A stretch of 64,000 bases of DNA from Chloroflexi bacterium HGW-Chloroflexi-10 (GTDB taxonomy: Bacteria > Chloroflexota > Anaerolineae > Anaerolineales > Anaerolineaceae): positions 62,001 to 126,000 of the forward strand of contig PHBZ01000006.1 in the NCBI GenBank assembly GCA_002840755.1. The letters are read 5' to 3'. This document shows, one piece after another, positions 49,913 through 61,900 of the stretch. The position numbers were made by a program, and so were the translations under genes. The notes under the pieces are model-generated. The model saw nothing but the letters and a program-made list of their open reading frames with translations. It did not search any database and was not told the origin of the DNA. How positions within the stretch are numbered: the stretch's first letter is position 1; each line of letters starts with the position of its first letter.

Positions 49913-52900
49913 AGCAAGCTCTACTATTTCCTATATGGCAACTAAAATCATAAAGTCCTTTTCTCATTAGAATCCCTTCCACAATCCATTTTGGCATCCA
50001 ATCATTCATATAATCTGCTCGTAATTGCGCTGTAGATGTATAGTTTCCTTCCCTATCCCTCCCCCAACGATTAAATAGCCAACCGGAAAACATGTCTGCG
50101 AAGACCTCAGGACGCCCGTCAACATAATATGGTGTTCCATCCGCGTTATATCCTTCTTGCCTAAATCCCCCTTCCACTTCACTCCACTGCCATTCACCAT
50201 ACTTATCCGCGAAACCGCCATACCTTTCTCCTGTTACACCATAATGTCTATCCCATAAATCATCCGTTATACCTTCGTCATCTAACCTTTTTGAAGGTCG
50301 ATTAGTTGCTTCATTATCATGTTTATAATGTTGGTACGCACCATCCATTGCTAATTCAAAAGTATGTCCTACTTCATGTGAAACAAAAGATGGGTTATTT
50401 GGAATGATATCCGAATCAAATTGTGCATTTCTATAAAAGTGGATCAGACGAGGAGTCTGAGCCATACCCCAATAATTTTCCGTTTCATTCACCTTTTTGA
50501 ATTCAAGTTTTCCTCCATGCAATGTTAAAAACGCTTCAGTTGGTGATATTGGGAAATTAAACAACATTGAATTATTACATCTGGATTTATAAATTAAAGT
50601 TTTTAATACTTCAATATTATATGATTTTGCGTATTTCATGGATACAGCTCTAATAACCATATTTACTGTCCTAATCTCCTCATCGCTCCAATTCCAGTCG
50701 TCCACCACATTAGAAAATAATGTTAATGCGTATTCTCGTGTTGCATTCTGTAAATTAATACCAATAGGAGTATCTCCAAAATTACAGTCTATTGATTCAC
50801 AATAAATCAACCCTGAAGGATCGTAATATCGAATGGGATTATTAATAACATACGCCCATCTATTTTGAGATTGCGATAAAGACCGTAAACCATTCCAAAT
50901 ATCTCTACTTATAAACCGACCATCCCCAACGCTGTAATACCTTGCTCGCAAAAACACCAACCCGGTTCCAGCGTCATACATCTCGCCGGTGTAGGCATAA
51001 TCCGTCACACCCGTTCCGCTCGTCGTCAGCACCTCACCATAAGGGGTGTAGCTCTGTGTCAGGGTCACCGCTCCAGTAGAATCCACCAAATTGCGCACAC
51101 TGCCCAGCGCATCCCCAAGGAAATATTCCGTCTGAGTGCTCGTGCTTTGCGCCACCCGGTTGATCCCATACAGGTAGGTATTCGTCCCATCCTGCAAGAC
51201 CTGTGTCAGCCCGGAGTTGATATCCAGCACATAATCCGTCGTCACCCCATTCACAATCTGCTGGATGCGGTCACCCATTCCAGTGTAGGCATAACCATAG
51301 GTATTCGTTCCTTGGGTCAGTCCCACCAATTTATTGTTGTAATCATAGGTGTAGGCGGAAGTGCCGTCATTCATCAAATTACCATTATTGTCCCATGTAT
51401 AGGAAACACCATCCACACTGGTCAGACGGTTGGCAATATCGTACGCATAGGTTTTGGTGGCATCCTGGGTGGTTTCGGTCAGGCGGTTGCCAACGGAATC
51501 GTATTCATAATGGTAATAGCTGCCATCGTTATAATTGGCTTCAGTCAAACGATAAAGCGGGTCATACTCATAATCAATGCTTGTTGTTCGCATACTGCCC
51601 TGCCCACCAGGTAACACGATGGTTTGGTGCGCGCAGCCAGGCATACTGCACTGGTTGCTCCAGAAGCGCGTATTAGAAAGGTTGGCTGCAAATTGGTATA
51701 CCCCATCATTCAAGGTGTATAGCACGGCCCCATTCTCATCCGTCAGGTCATCATTGGTTTGCAGTATGTCCTCTTTATACAGTTCAACCGTGATTCCCTC
51801 GAACGGAGAGCCATCCACCCCGACCACTGAAACGGTCACCGGCACATTCACTGTCACCGATACCAACTCACACCCCGGTAAGGTGCAGTGGTTGCTTGCC
51901 CCGCTGTAGAATTGCGCCTCATTGTAATCCACCCGCACGCGATAAGAGCCCTGCGGTAGGGTGAAGTGCACATCGCCATTCTCATCCGTGATGCCAGAGC
52001 TGCCCGTATAAGTTGTGTCGTTGTAAATGCGCACTGTCAACCCGGCGCGCACGGCTGCCTGGGTGTCCACCACATGCACAGTTAATGGTTTTGTCACCAG
52101 AATGGTTGCACCGCTACAACCCGGGACGGTGCAATGATTGACAGTATCACTCCAGAACTGCACACCATTCAACTCGCTTTGGAAACGATAGCTGCCATCC
52201 GGCAAAGTCAGGGTCACACGACCAATAGAATCGGTAATCCCCGAAACATTGGCATACGTCGTCCCGTTAAAGGCGTATACCGGCAGCCCAACCTGGGGTG
52301 TGCCATCACTGTCCACTACCGTGACAGGGATTGGGCCGGGAATCGTTATCTGCGCTGTTTCACAACCTGGAACAGTACAATGGTTTACCGTATCACTCCA
52401 GAAGCGCGTGCTGCCAATGGTAGCGCGGAAACGATAGCTGCCTGTCGGCAGGGTCAGGTGGACCTGGCCATTTGAATCCGTCACCTGACTGATGCCGGTA
52501 TTGGTGGAGCCGTTGAATGCGATAACCACCGCCCCTACCTGCGGGGTTCCAGCCGTGTTTTGCAAGGTCACCGTCACCGGTTTCGTGACCGTAATAGAAG
52601 CTGTGGTACAACCAGGAATGGTGCAATGATTGCTCGTTCCACTCCAGAAGGCGACATTGTTAACAGCCGTCTGGAATCGATAACTGCCGGTGGGTAAGGT
52701 GAAAACCGCCTGACCGTTGACATCGCTGACCTTATAAATCCCGGTGCTGGTCGTGCCGTTATACGCCACCACTGTCATTCCGGCTTGCGGTGTTCCATCC
52801 GTGTTCTGAACAGATACGGTTATGGGTTCGCTGACCGTAATGGTGGCATTCGTACAACCAGGGATCGTACAACCATTATTGGATGAACTCCAGAAGCGCG

Positions 52901-55900
52901 TGCCATTGACATCGGCTCTAAAGCGATAACTTCCCGGATCCAATGTGAAGACGACTTGCCCATTCGCATCCGTCTGTCCGCTGATTCCCATAAAAGTGTC
53001 TCCATCAAAAACACGAACAAAGACATTCGGCTGCGCGATTTCACTGGTATTATTGACCTGCACTGTTACCTGTGCAGATTGCTGCAACACATTCAATGCG
53101 ATAGAAGCCTTGACGTGTTTCAACCCATTTTGCGCATCCAACCTGCCAGAAGTACTCTGTGGTGTTGGACTGGGCGTTGGTGTTGGTTGTGGTGTATTCT
53201 CCTGAATACTGGCCAATACACAACCCGGCACAGTACACTCCTCAGTCGCACTGCTCCAATAGGTTTGGCCGTAAATTTGGGCCATAAAGCGATAACTGCC
53301 ATCCGCTAAACGCAATAATGCATTGCCGCTGCCATCGCTGACAGCCTGATAACTGGTTGCCACATTATTTGTATAGGCCGTAACGGTGAGCCCTGAAAGC
53401 GGGTTGCTGTTCTCATCCAGCACGGAAATGGTGGTTTGCGGATTGACCGTGATATTCACAGCCGTACACCCTGGCAGAGAACACAGGTTGATGCCGTCGC
53501 TCCAGAAGGCGGCACTGCCGGTTGCGTCGCTTGCCATAAAACGATAGTCGCCAGGCAACAGGGTGAAGAGTGCCTGCCCGCTGCTATTGGTAAGGGCTGA
53601 GAGACCCGTATCCACCCCATTTTGGTAAGCGTGGACAGTCATCCCGGCTTGGGCCAGGCCGTTGGTATCCAGCACGGTTATGGTGGTGGGGTGTGAAACG
53701 CTGATCTGGATGTTATTACAGCCTGGTATGGTGCAATGATTGCTCTCCCCACTCCAGAAGTAAGTGCCGTTGTATTTCACCTTGAAGCGATAATCCCCAT
53801 CATTGAGTGATAGACGAACTTCTCCACTGGCGTTGGTCAACCCACTGACACCGGTGTTGAGGGTTCCATGATAAGCATAGACACGCGCACCTTGCACCAA
53901 TACACCTTCGGTATCGACTACCGTGATGCGGATCGGTTGTGCAACCGTGATCAGTGCTGAGATACAACCGGGCACACTGCATGAGTCGCTGCTGTCGCTC
54001 CAGAAAGAGGCATTATTATACTCCACCAGGAACCGGTAGTCCCCCACGGGAAGAGTTAGGTAGGCATATCCCTGGTTGTTACTGATAGCCGTGTAACCGG
54101 TATCGTACTCTCCGCTGAAAGCCTGCACAGTAGCCTCGCTCACCGGATTACCCAGGTTATCCTGAACCAAAACGGCGATGGACTCGGTAATAATGATTTC
54201 GGCATTATGACAGCCTTCCACGTGACAATGGTTAACAGCGCCACTCCAGAAGATAGTGTTATTTACCATCACACGGAAGCGATAATCTCCGAAGGGCAGC
54301 ACCAGTTGTGCATTCCCATTTTCATCGGTCAGGGCACTATACCCGCTATTGGTCGTACCTTTATAGGCAATTACGCGCATGTTCTGCTGAGGTATTCCAC
54401 TGGTGTTTTTCACCATCACGGAAACATACGGCTCGTGGGCACCCGGGACGAGTTGCTGCTCAATGACCTGGGTGCGGTTACCAACGGCATCGTAAGCATA
54501 ATTAAATGAACTAATCGTTGTCGTGTTGTTTTGATGAACCAGCGTTTCCAGACGGCCAAGTTCATCATAGAGATAGCTGGAAACAACCCCATTGGGCAGG
54601 TTCACCGCTGAAAGGCGGTTATTGATATCGTAATCGTAAACCGTTTCTTGTGCCTGCCAATCGCTTACACGGGCTAAGCGGTAGAGCGCATCAAAAGCAT
54701 AATTCACCTGTTTGCTGTCCGCGTAGGTTATACCCGTGCGGTTGCCCAGAGCATCGTAAGCATACCCAACCGTTTGTTCATTGGCATCGGTTACACTTTC
54801 CACACGGCCCAGGTCGTCATACGCCCAGACGGTATCCCCAACACCATCCGCCATGCCTACCCGGCGGCTGGCGATGTCATAATCGAAGTCAACATCTGCC
54901 TGTGGTTCCGGGTAATTGATAGTGTCCAGGCGGCCAATTGCGTCATAGATATACTGGATGGAAGCGCCATTGGCGTCGGTGGTGGACAGGCGCTGTCCAA
55001 GAATATTGTATTTCACCGTCCAGGTGTTACCCAACGGGTCACTTTCGCTGACCTGCCTTCCGAGTGCATCGTAAACAAAACTGGTGACATACTGGGTATC
55101 ATTCAGCGTGGCATTGGCATTACGAATGGTTAAGCGGCTGCCATTGGCGTCATAGCCATACTCAGTGCGCAGGTTGGTTTCGTTATCGGGATTCATGGGG
55201 GGAAGATAGTTTTCTACCACAGCGGTCAACCGGTTGAGGGTATCATATTCATAGTGTGTGACCACACCTTTGGCATCGCGTTGGTTTACCAGATTACCGG
55301 CCAGGTCATAATACAGGTATGTCGGCACGTTCTGGTCAATATGCTCCGCGTCTTGCGGGTCATATACCGGAACAGTTTCCACTTCAATTGCCTGTCCTTG
55401 CAGATTAATTACCGAAACAATTACCCTCCCCAGTTTATCGTAGAAATTGCGTTGAATGCTGCCATCCGGGGCAATACTGGCAATTACCTGACCATAATTA
55501 TCGTAGACGGTCTCAGTGCGGATATTCTGATCCGGGAAATTCGGGTCATAGGTTGGTGGTGTATTCGATTGTACATCCGGAACAACCAGGTTCTGTACCT
55601 GGATCACCGGACGGTTGAGCCCGTCAAAGTAGGTGCGGTTGATGCGCCCGTAGGTATCTTTGCTGGCTATGGCTTGCCCGGCGGCATTGTAGATGGTTTC
55701 GGTACGGATGTTGACCAGCGGGTTCTGTGGATCAAAGGTGGGCGGGGTATCAACTTGGGGGGTCTGTCCGCTCAGGTTATAGACGGTTAACCAGGCGCGT
55801 CCCAGATCATCGTAATAGGTGCGGGTGATGATACCCAGTGGGTTGATACTGGCAATCTGACGCCCGTCATCATCGTAAACAATCTGGCTGCCGGGAACAT

Positions 55901-58900
55901 TCTGATCGGGAGTATTCTCGTCATAAGCCGGGATGGTCTCATCATCGTCGTCCAGGTCCACCACGTTCTGCAAACTTTGCAATGGGCGTTGCAAGACGTC
56001 ATAATAGGTACGGTTGATATGTCCAAGTGGGTCAATTGAGCCCACCGAGCGGCCTAAATCGTCATAAAGTGTTGTGGAGGAAGGTACATTCCAATCCGGG
56101 TACAGTTGGTCATAGGCGGGCGGCGCGGTCAGATCCAACAGTTCTTCCAATGTAGCACTCGGTGCGGCCGGGTCTTTGAGGTTGGTGACACTCTGCGCTG
56201 GGCGATTGAGTTCGTCGTACCAGGTGCGTGACACGACACCCAGCGGGTCAACTGAAGCGATCAGGTTGCCGCTCTCATCGTAAATCATCTGCGTGGTGAT
56301 ATTCTCTACCGCGTTGCGTAGGTTTGCAGGCGGCGGAGACTCGTTACCAATTGTCCAGTTGGATAAATTCTCTACAGTAAATTCGGCGCGTTGCAGGGCA
56401 TCGTAATAGGTGCGCGAGATACTCCCGGCTGGGTCTGTGGTGGCAATCAGGTTGCCAATTTTGTCATACTGGCTGTCACTGCGCAGGTTCATATCGCTGG
56501 TGCCGGTGCCGCGAGATGGAATGGTCTCATCCGAGATGGCTTGTCCGCTCAGGTTCTGCACCACGGCAATGACGCGGTTGAGCGCGTCATAGTAGATACG
56601 CGTCACCCGGCAGGCTGCAGTGGCAGTGATAATCGTTTCGCCGTTGCCACCGGTCGTTTTGCTGATTTCGCAGCCAGGCACCAGATCTACACTGGCAATC
56701 AGGTTGCCGGCTTTATCATAAATATTCTGACTGGTAACATTGGTATCCTTCCCGCGCACAGCCGGTGGGACAAGCACACTGATCTCCTGACCGGTCAGGT
56801 TCGTCACTGAGTATTCCGGCCGTCCCAACACATCATAGTAGGTGCGCATAATGCGCCCATCCAGGCCAATACTGGCAATCACATTACCGGCCGCATCGTA
56901 CTTGGTTTCAGTCACCAGGTTTTCGGTGGAAGTGCGGATGCCCACAGGCGGCAGGTCATTACTGAAACGATCCCAGTTTTGTAAATTGCGTACGGTTGTG
57001 ATTGGGCGATTGGCGGAATCGTAGTAGGTTCGGGTCACCATGCCGCGGCTGTCGATCGAAATGATCAGGTTACCGGCGTCATCATAGACCCGTTCACTGA
57101 CACGGTCGTATTTTTGATCGGTGCTGGGAATGTAGTTTTCAACGTCGCAGGGATTGCTCTGCGGCGTGTTGCCATCACCGCTGGCGTTTTCCACTGAGCG
57201 AACAACGCGGTCAAGTGCATCATAACAGTTCCAGTTACTGCGTCCGTCGAAACTGGTCTGGGCAATCATACGGCCCAGGTCATCGTAACGGTAGGTAGTC
57301 ATCTGGCCCAGGTGGTTGGTAGTGCTGATCAATTGGGCATGCTGGTCATATGTGTAGGTACTGGTATGACCCAGCTCATCCGTGGTGGATTTGAGCAAAC
57401 CGGCTGGTTGGGATTCATCTGCCGCGGTCGTATAAACGTAAGTGGTGGTATTGTCCAATGCATCCGTGTTGGAAGTCAGCAAACTGCCTGTATAAAAGAA
57501 CTCGGATTCATTTCCCTGGGCATCACGCAGCAGGGAAAGGTTCCCTGCCGGGTCGTATTCCAGAACAGTTGGCTGTTCTAGACCATCCAGGATACCGGTC
57601 AGGTGTTTGCCGTCCGCGCTCCAGGTCAGGGTCGTCTGTGTGCCCGTCGCATCGGTAATAGTCGTTGGCCGGTATTGTCCGTCGTAAGTCTTGGTTTGTT
57701 GTTGTGAAAGAGCGTTTTCTTCCGCCACTAATGTGTTAATTGCGTTATAGCGATGCAAAGATTGGTTGCCAAATACATCTTCAATGACCGTATGAGCCGA
57801 CTCACTAAAATCCAGGTCGACTATTAATGCACCGGTGCCGTCATATTGGCGCACAGCCCGCCCCAGATCATCATAGACGGTTCGTTCCACAATATGACTC
57901 AATGGATCACGCACAATCGCGAGGTGATTGAGGTGGTCTTCATCGTATTCATACGTCCAGATCTTACCGGCTGCATCCGTGAATGTCGTCAGGTCACCGC
58001 TCTCTGTATCATAATCGTAGGTAACACTCCGGTCGGTATGATCGCTTACTTCATTCAGGGCGCCATCTGAATCATATAAAAGTTCCAGGTAGCGAGTTCC
58101 GGTGTGGTCTTCCACGCGTTGTAACCGGCCATTTTCAGGGTCGTAGATATAATAAATACCGATTCCCTGCTCATTGATCTCAGAAAGGATATTTCCGCCC
58201 TGATCAAAGGTAAGTGTTACTTTGTTCTGATCAATCAGGGTATAGCTCTGAGTCTGTATGGAATAGGTCAGACTGCCAAAGAAACCGGGGTAGGGCGTAA
58301 ATGTGGGTTCTCCAAGGGATATTCCTCCGCTGCCATTTGATCCGCTGTTTTCCTCCATCCAGAATTTGTACTCATTGGTGGAGCGCAGTTTCAGCCAGGC
58401 CAGGCCAGGCATGACATTCAGATGTTTTTCCAGGCTGTGCGTCCATCCGGAACTGAATGGATAATCGAACCGGTTGATTGCAGCAGTGGAATACCAACGC
58501 TCCAATTCCACAATACCATAGGCAGTCTGGATGGAGAGATCGGATTGAGAATAATCATAAACGCCGGTTAAGGTATTGATCGGTCCTCCGACGCTGCCTT
58601 GCGTACCTTGAATCGGGTTACAGTTATCGCAGTTGCTGTCGCGGGTCGATTCACTCAATACTCCATATCTTAAACAGGCACCTGGTGAAAGGTTGGTAAC
58701 CAGTGCGGAAATCGGGCTGATTTTTGCATCTACAGGTGTCGCCGCTTCTAACACACCTTCAAAAGAGATGAACTTAACCTCATCACTGGCGCTAATTCGC
58801 CAAAAGCCTGTTTTGCTTTCTCCAGGTTCCAATGTGCCAAAATTCATCTGGAAAACCGGTTGAATCGGCGAATTTTCCAATGATGCTTCTTCCAGTGTGA

Positions 58901-61900
58901 ATTCAACTGGATCTTCATCACAACCGCTGCCTTCGCAGACTAAAACAGAGCCTGGTTTTCCACTAGTTAATGTCAGGTTGCGTGCCGGGCCAAAGCCAAC
59001 ATTTTGGATATTAACCGTCAGATCAAACAAGGAGCAATAATCATCTGAAGGCGGCAATGTATATGTAATCTTCAGATCCGGCGCCGGGTGAACCGTAATG
59101 ACCTGCGGCAATGTGGTGAAACTGACTGTTTCACCATTCTGCATGAATGAAATAGCGGCAGTGACAATAAAATCCTCGCCTTCCGGATCTGTGATGCCAT
59201 TTCCGGTTGGCAAAATCATCCAGTTATTATGTAAATCTGCTCCGGGCGCCAATGTTGTGGGGATTTCTCCGGATTGATTTTCAACCACAAAGTCTGCTGA
59301 ACGATCCGTACCATCCATAGAAGTAAAATTCAATTCGATAGATAAATCGTCTACCGGGGTTAAGTTGGCGTTTTCCAGGTAAAGTCCGGCATTAAAAGCC
59401 TGCCAGGACAGCATGACCTCTTGCGAGAGTGTCATATAGGTACGTCTATAATTTATGCGGGGAGCGCCGCGCCCGATTAATCCACCACTCCAGGAACCGT
59501 CGGGAATATATTTATAATCCAATGCATCATAGACTAATCCGTAACCGGTGCCATCTACAATCCACCAGGTACAACCTATTTCAGCCGTACACCAACCTGG
59601 GGTATTGACCATCGGTTTTTGGGTCACATATTCCGCGACAAGATGAATCTCATAACGAATGTTGACGCCATCCGGGATCTCAACAACCTCAAAAGAGTAA
59701 TTAATGCCGTAAGAAGTCAATTGCACTTGATGGACTTGATCCGTATCTCCAGGCTGAACGGAAAATGTGTCGCTGGCGTATTCGTAATCTTCTGAGATAA
59801 CTTCGTACTTATAGGTGCCTGGCTCCAAATCGGCATAAGAGACCGCACCGTACTGATCGGTATTTTTTGCCTGAGTCGGTTGGTAGGAAACTGTTGTTCC
59901 ATCCGGCAATTGTGTGTTAATCAGATTTTGTGGAGTGAGAATAACCGTAGAGTTACCGGAAATCGGGTTTTCGCCATCCAAAAGTTTAATCACCAGGCTG
60001 CGTTTAGTAAGGTTGGAAAGAACAACTTCAACCTCAACAGGTTGTGTTACCGGGCTAATTTCGGACCCTGAAGCAGACAAATTCCATTGAGAAACGCCAA
60101 CCGATTGATCACTGAAGGTGTTGTAGACAACCGTAACGGGAATTTCTGCATCCGGTTCCATATTCGGCAAAGACAGCGGCAGATAAATTGACGCCCAGTT
60201 AGGAAGCCCACTGTAGGTAATCGTCGGGTTCAACAAAGTTGCCGTACCTGTATTTTTTATGATAATCGTTTCGCTCTTGTTATGCCCCTGCAGCACACCC
60301 AACCGATTGGCTTCCCGGATGATAGTAATTTGGGGCATAGCAGCGGAAACCGAGGTATTCAGGTTGATATGCTTGTTATTCGGGTCTTCATCACCACCCA
60401 TAGTGATTAAATCAAATGTTGTCGTATAACTTCCCAGGAAGCCGGGTAAAACATCAAAAAGCAATTGGAATGAAGAGCCGCTTCTGGGTGCATAAGTATT
60501 CGGCATACTGCACATCAAGCTGGAAGTCTCTGAATCATACGTACAATAATCCGGTCCGCTGGAATAATTAAATGCATCCGGAACTGCCACATCCAATTGC
60601 ACACCGCTAGTTGTCATACCGCCGTTGTTCCAAACGGTTACATCAATAGTCATTGGATAACCGGTCGTTGCGGCAGTAGAAGAATAGCCGCCATTTATCT
60701 GGGCACGCGGATTTATTTCAAAAACCATATCCGATCCACGGAAACGAACAGATGCGGTATTGGTCAAATATTGTTCATTCACCATAACCTGGATATTGAC
60801 TGTTTCAACTACTATATCGGAAATCTTGGTAGTTGCATTTCCTAAAGTATCGGTTGCTACGCTGGCACTCTCTAAAATTGCCTCTCCATCGGTAACAATG
60901 GTTACCAGTTGATTTTGAACCGGATTCTCAAATTCATCCACCAGATGAACAATAATATTACCGGTACTAATTCCATCAGCAGGCACTTCCGGTGTTACCC
61001 AAATAGCACTTTTGTTTAAACTGACTGCACCAGCCGTGAAATTCACTTCGGCAATATGGTTTAGCGTTTGTTGGGAACTACGTGCGACGATTTTACGCTC
61101 ACCAGCGACGGTGGTAGATAAAATGGCTGTGACTTGCCCATCCTGGTTGGTTGTGCCGATCCCTACATATTGATCCATAATAGCAACGGGGTCATTATTG
61201 GAGGTAATATCGGCTTCCAAACCAGCACCATCTGAAATGGCAATCTCTACCGGTTTATCCGGTAAAGGATCTCCAGATGAATTCACCAGGGTAATGGTCA
61301 GCGAAATTTGATCAATGCCGTTGGCGATTGCATCTGTTTTTGAAACAATGAGCGATGACATTTCCGCATCGAATTGGTTTGTATATATTGTCCCAGGTTC
61401 GCCATTTTCTAATCCGGTGCCACCATTTGCGTTTAATAGGAGACGTGCATCAATCGTATCCGCCAAAATCGCAATACGCCCGCCACCACCGCCGTAATAA
61501 CTTGTATTATTTCCGCCATTACTGCCTTGGGCTTGAATAGCCCCCTGGCCGGTGACAGATTGTGCATCGATCCAGATGGAACCGCCAGAATCACCTCCAT
61601 TCAGGTATCCGGATGTTCCATTGGCTTGAATTACACCACTCTCGGCAAGGTACAGCAATTCATTGACAATTAAATGAATAGCACCACCACCATACCCTGT
61701 TCCAGAAGAACTTCCAAGAGTAACCGGATTTTCATATGAACCATAAATATCTCCCCCAGCGCTCCCGCCACCTTTACCGCCATGACCGGCTCCGTATCGT
61801 ATATCAGTTGGAGCTCCTGGTCCAAGAGTTTCAAATGTGTACCCAGCGTTATACGTCTCCACGATACCAGCAATATTCATGGTATTGGCAGAAATCGTAA

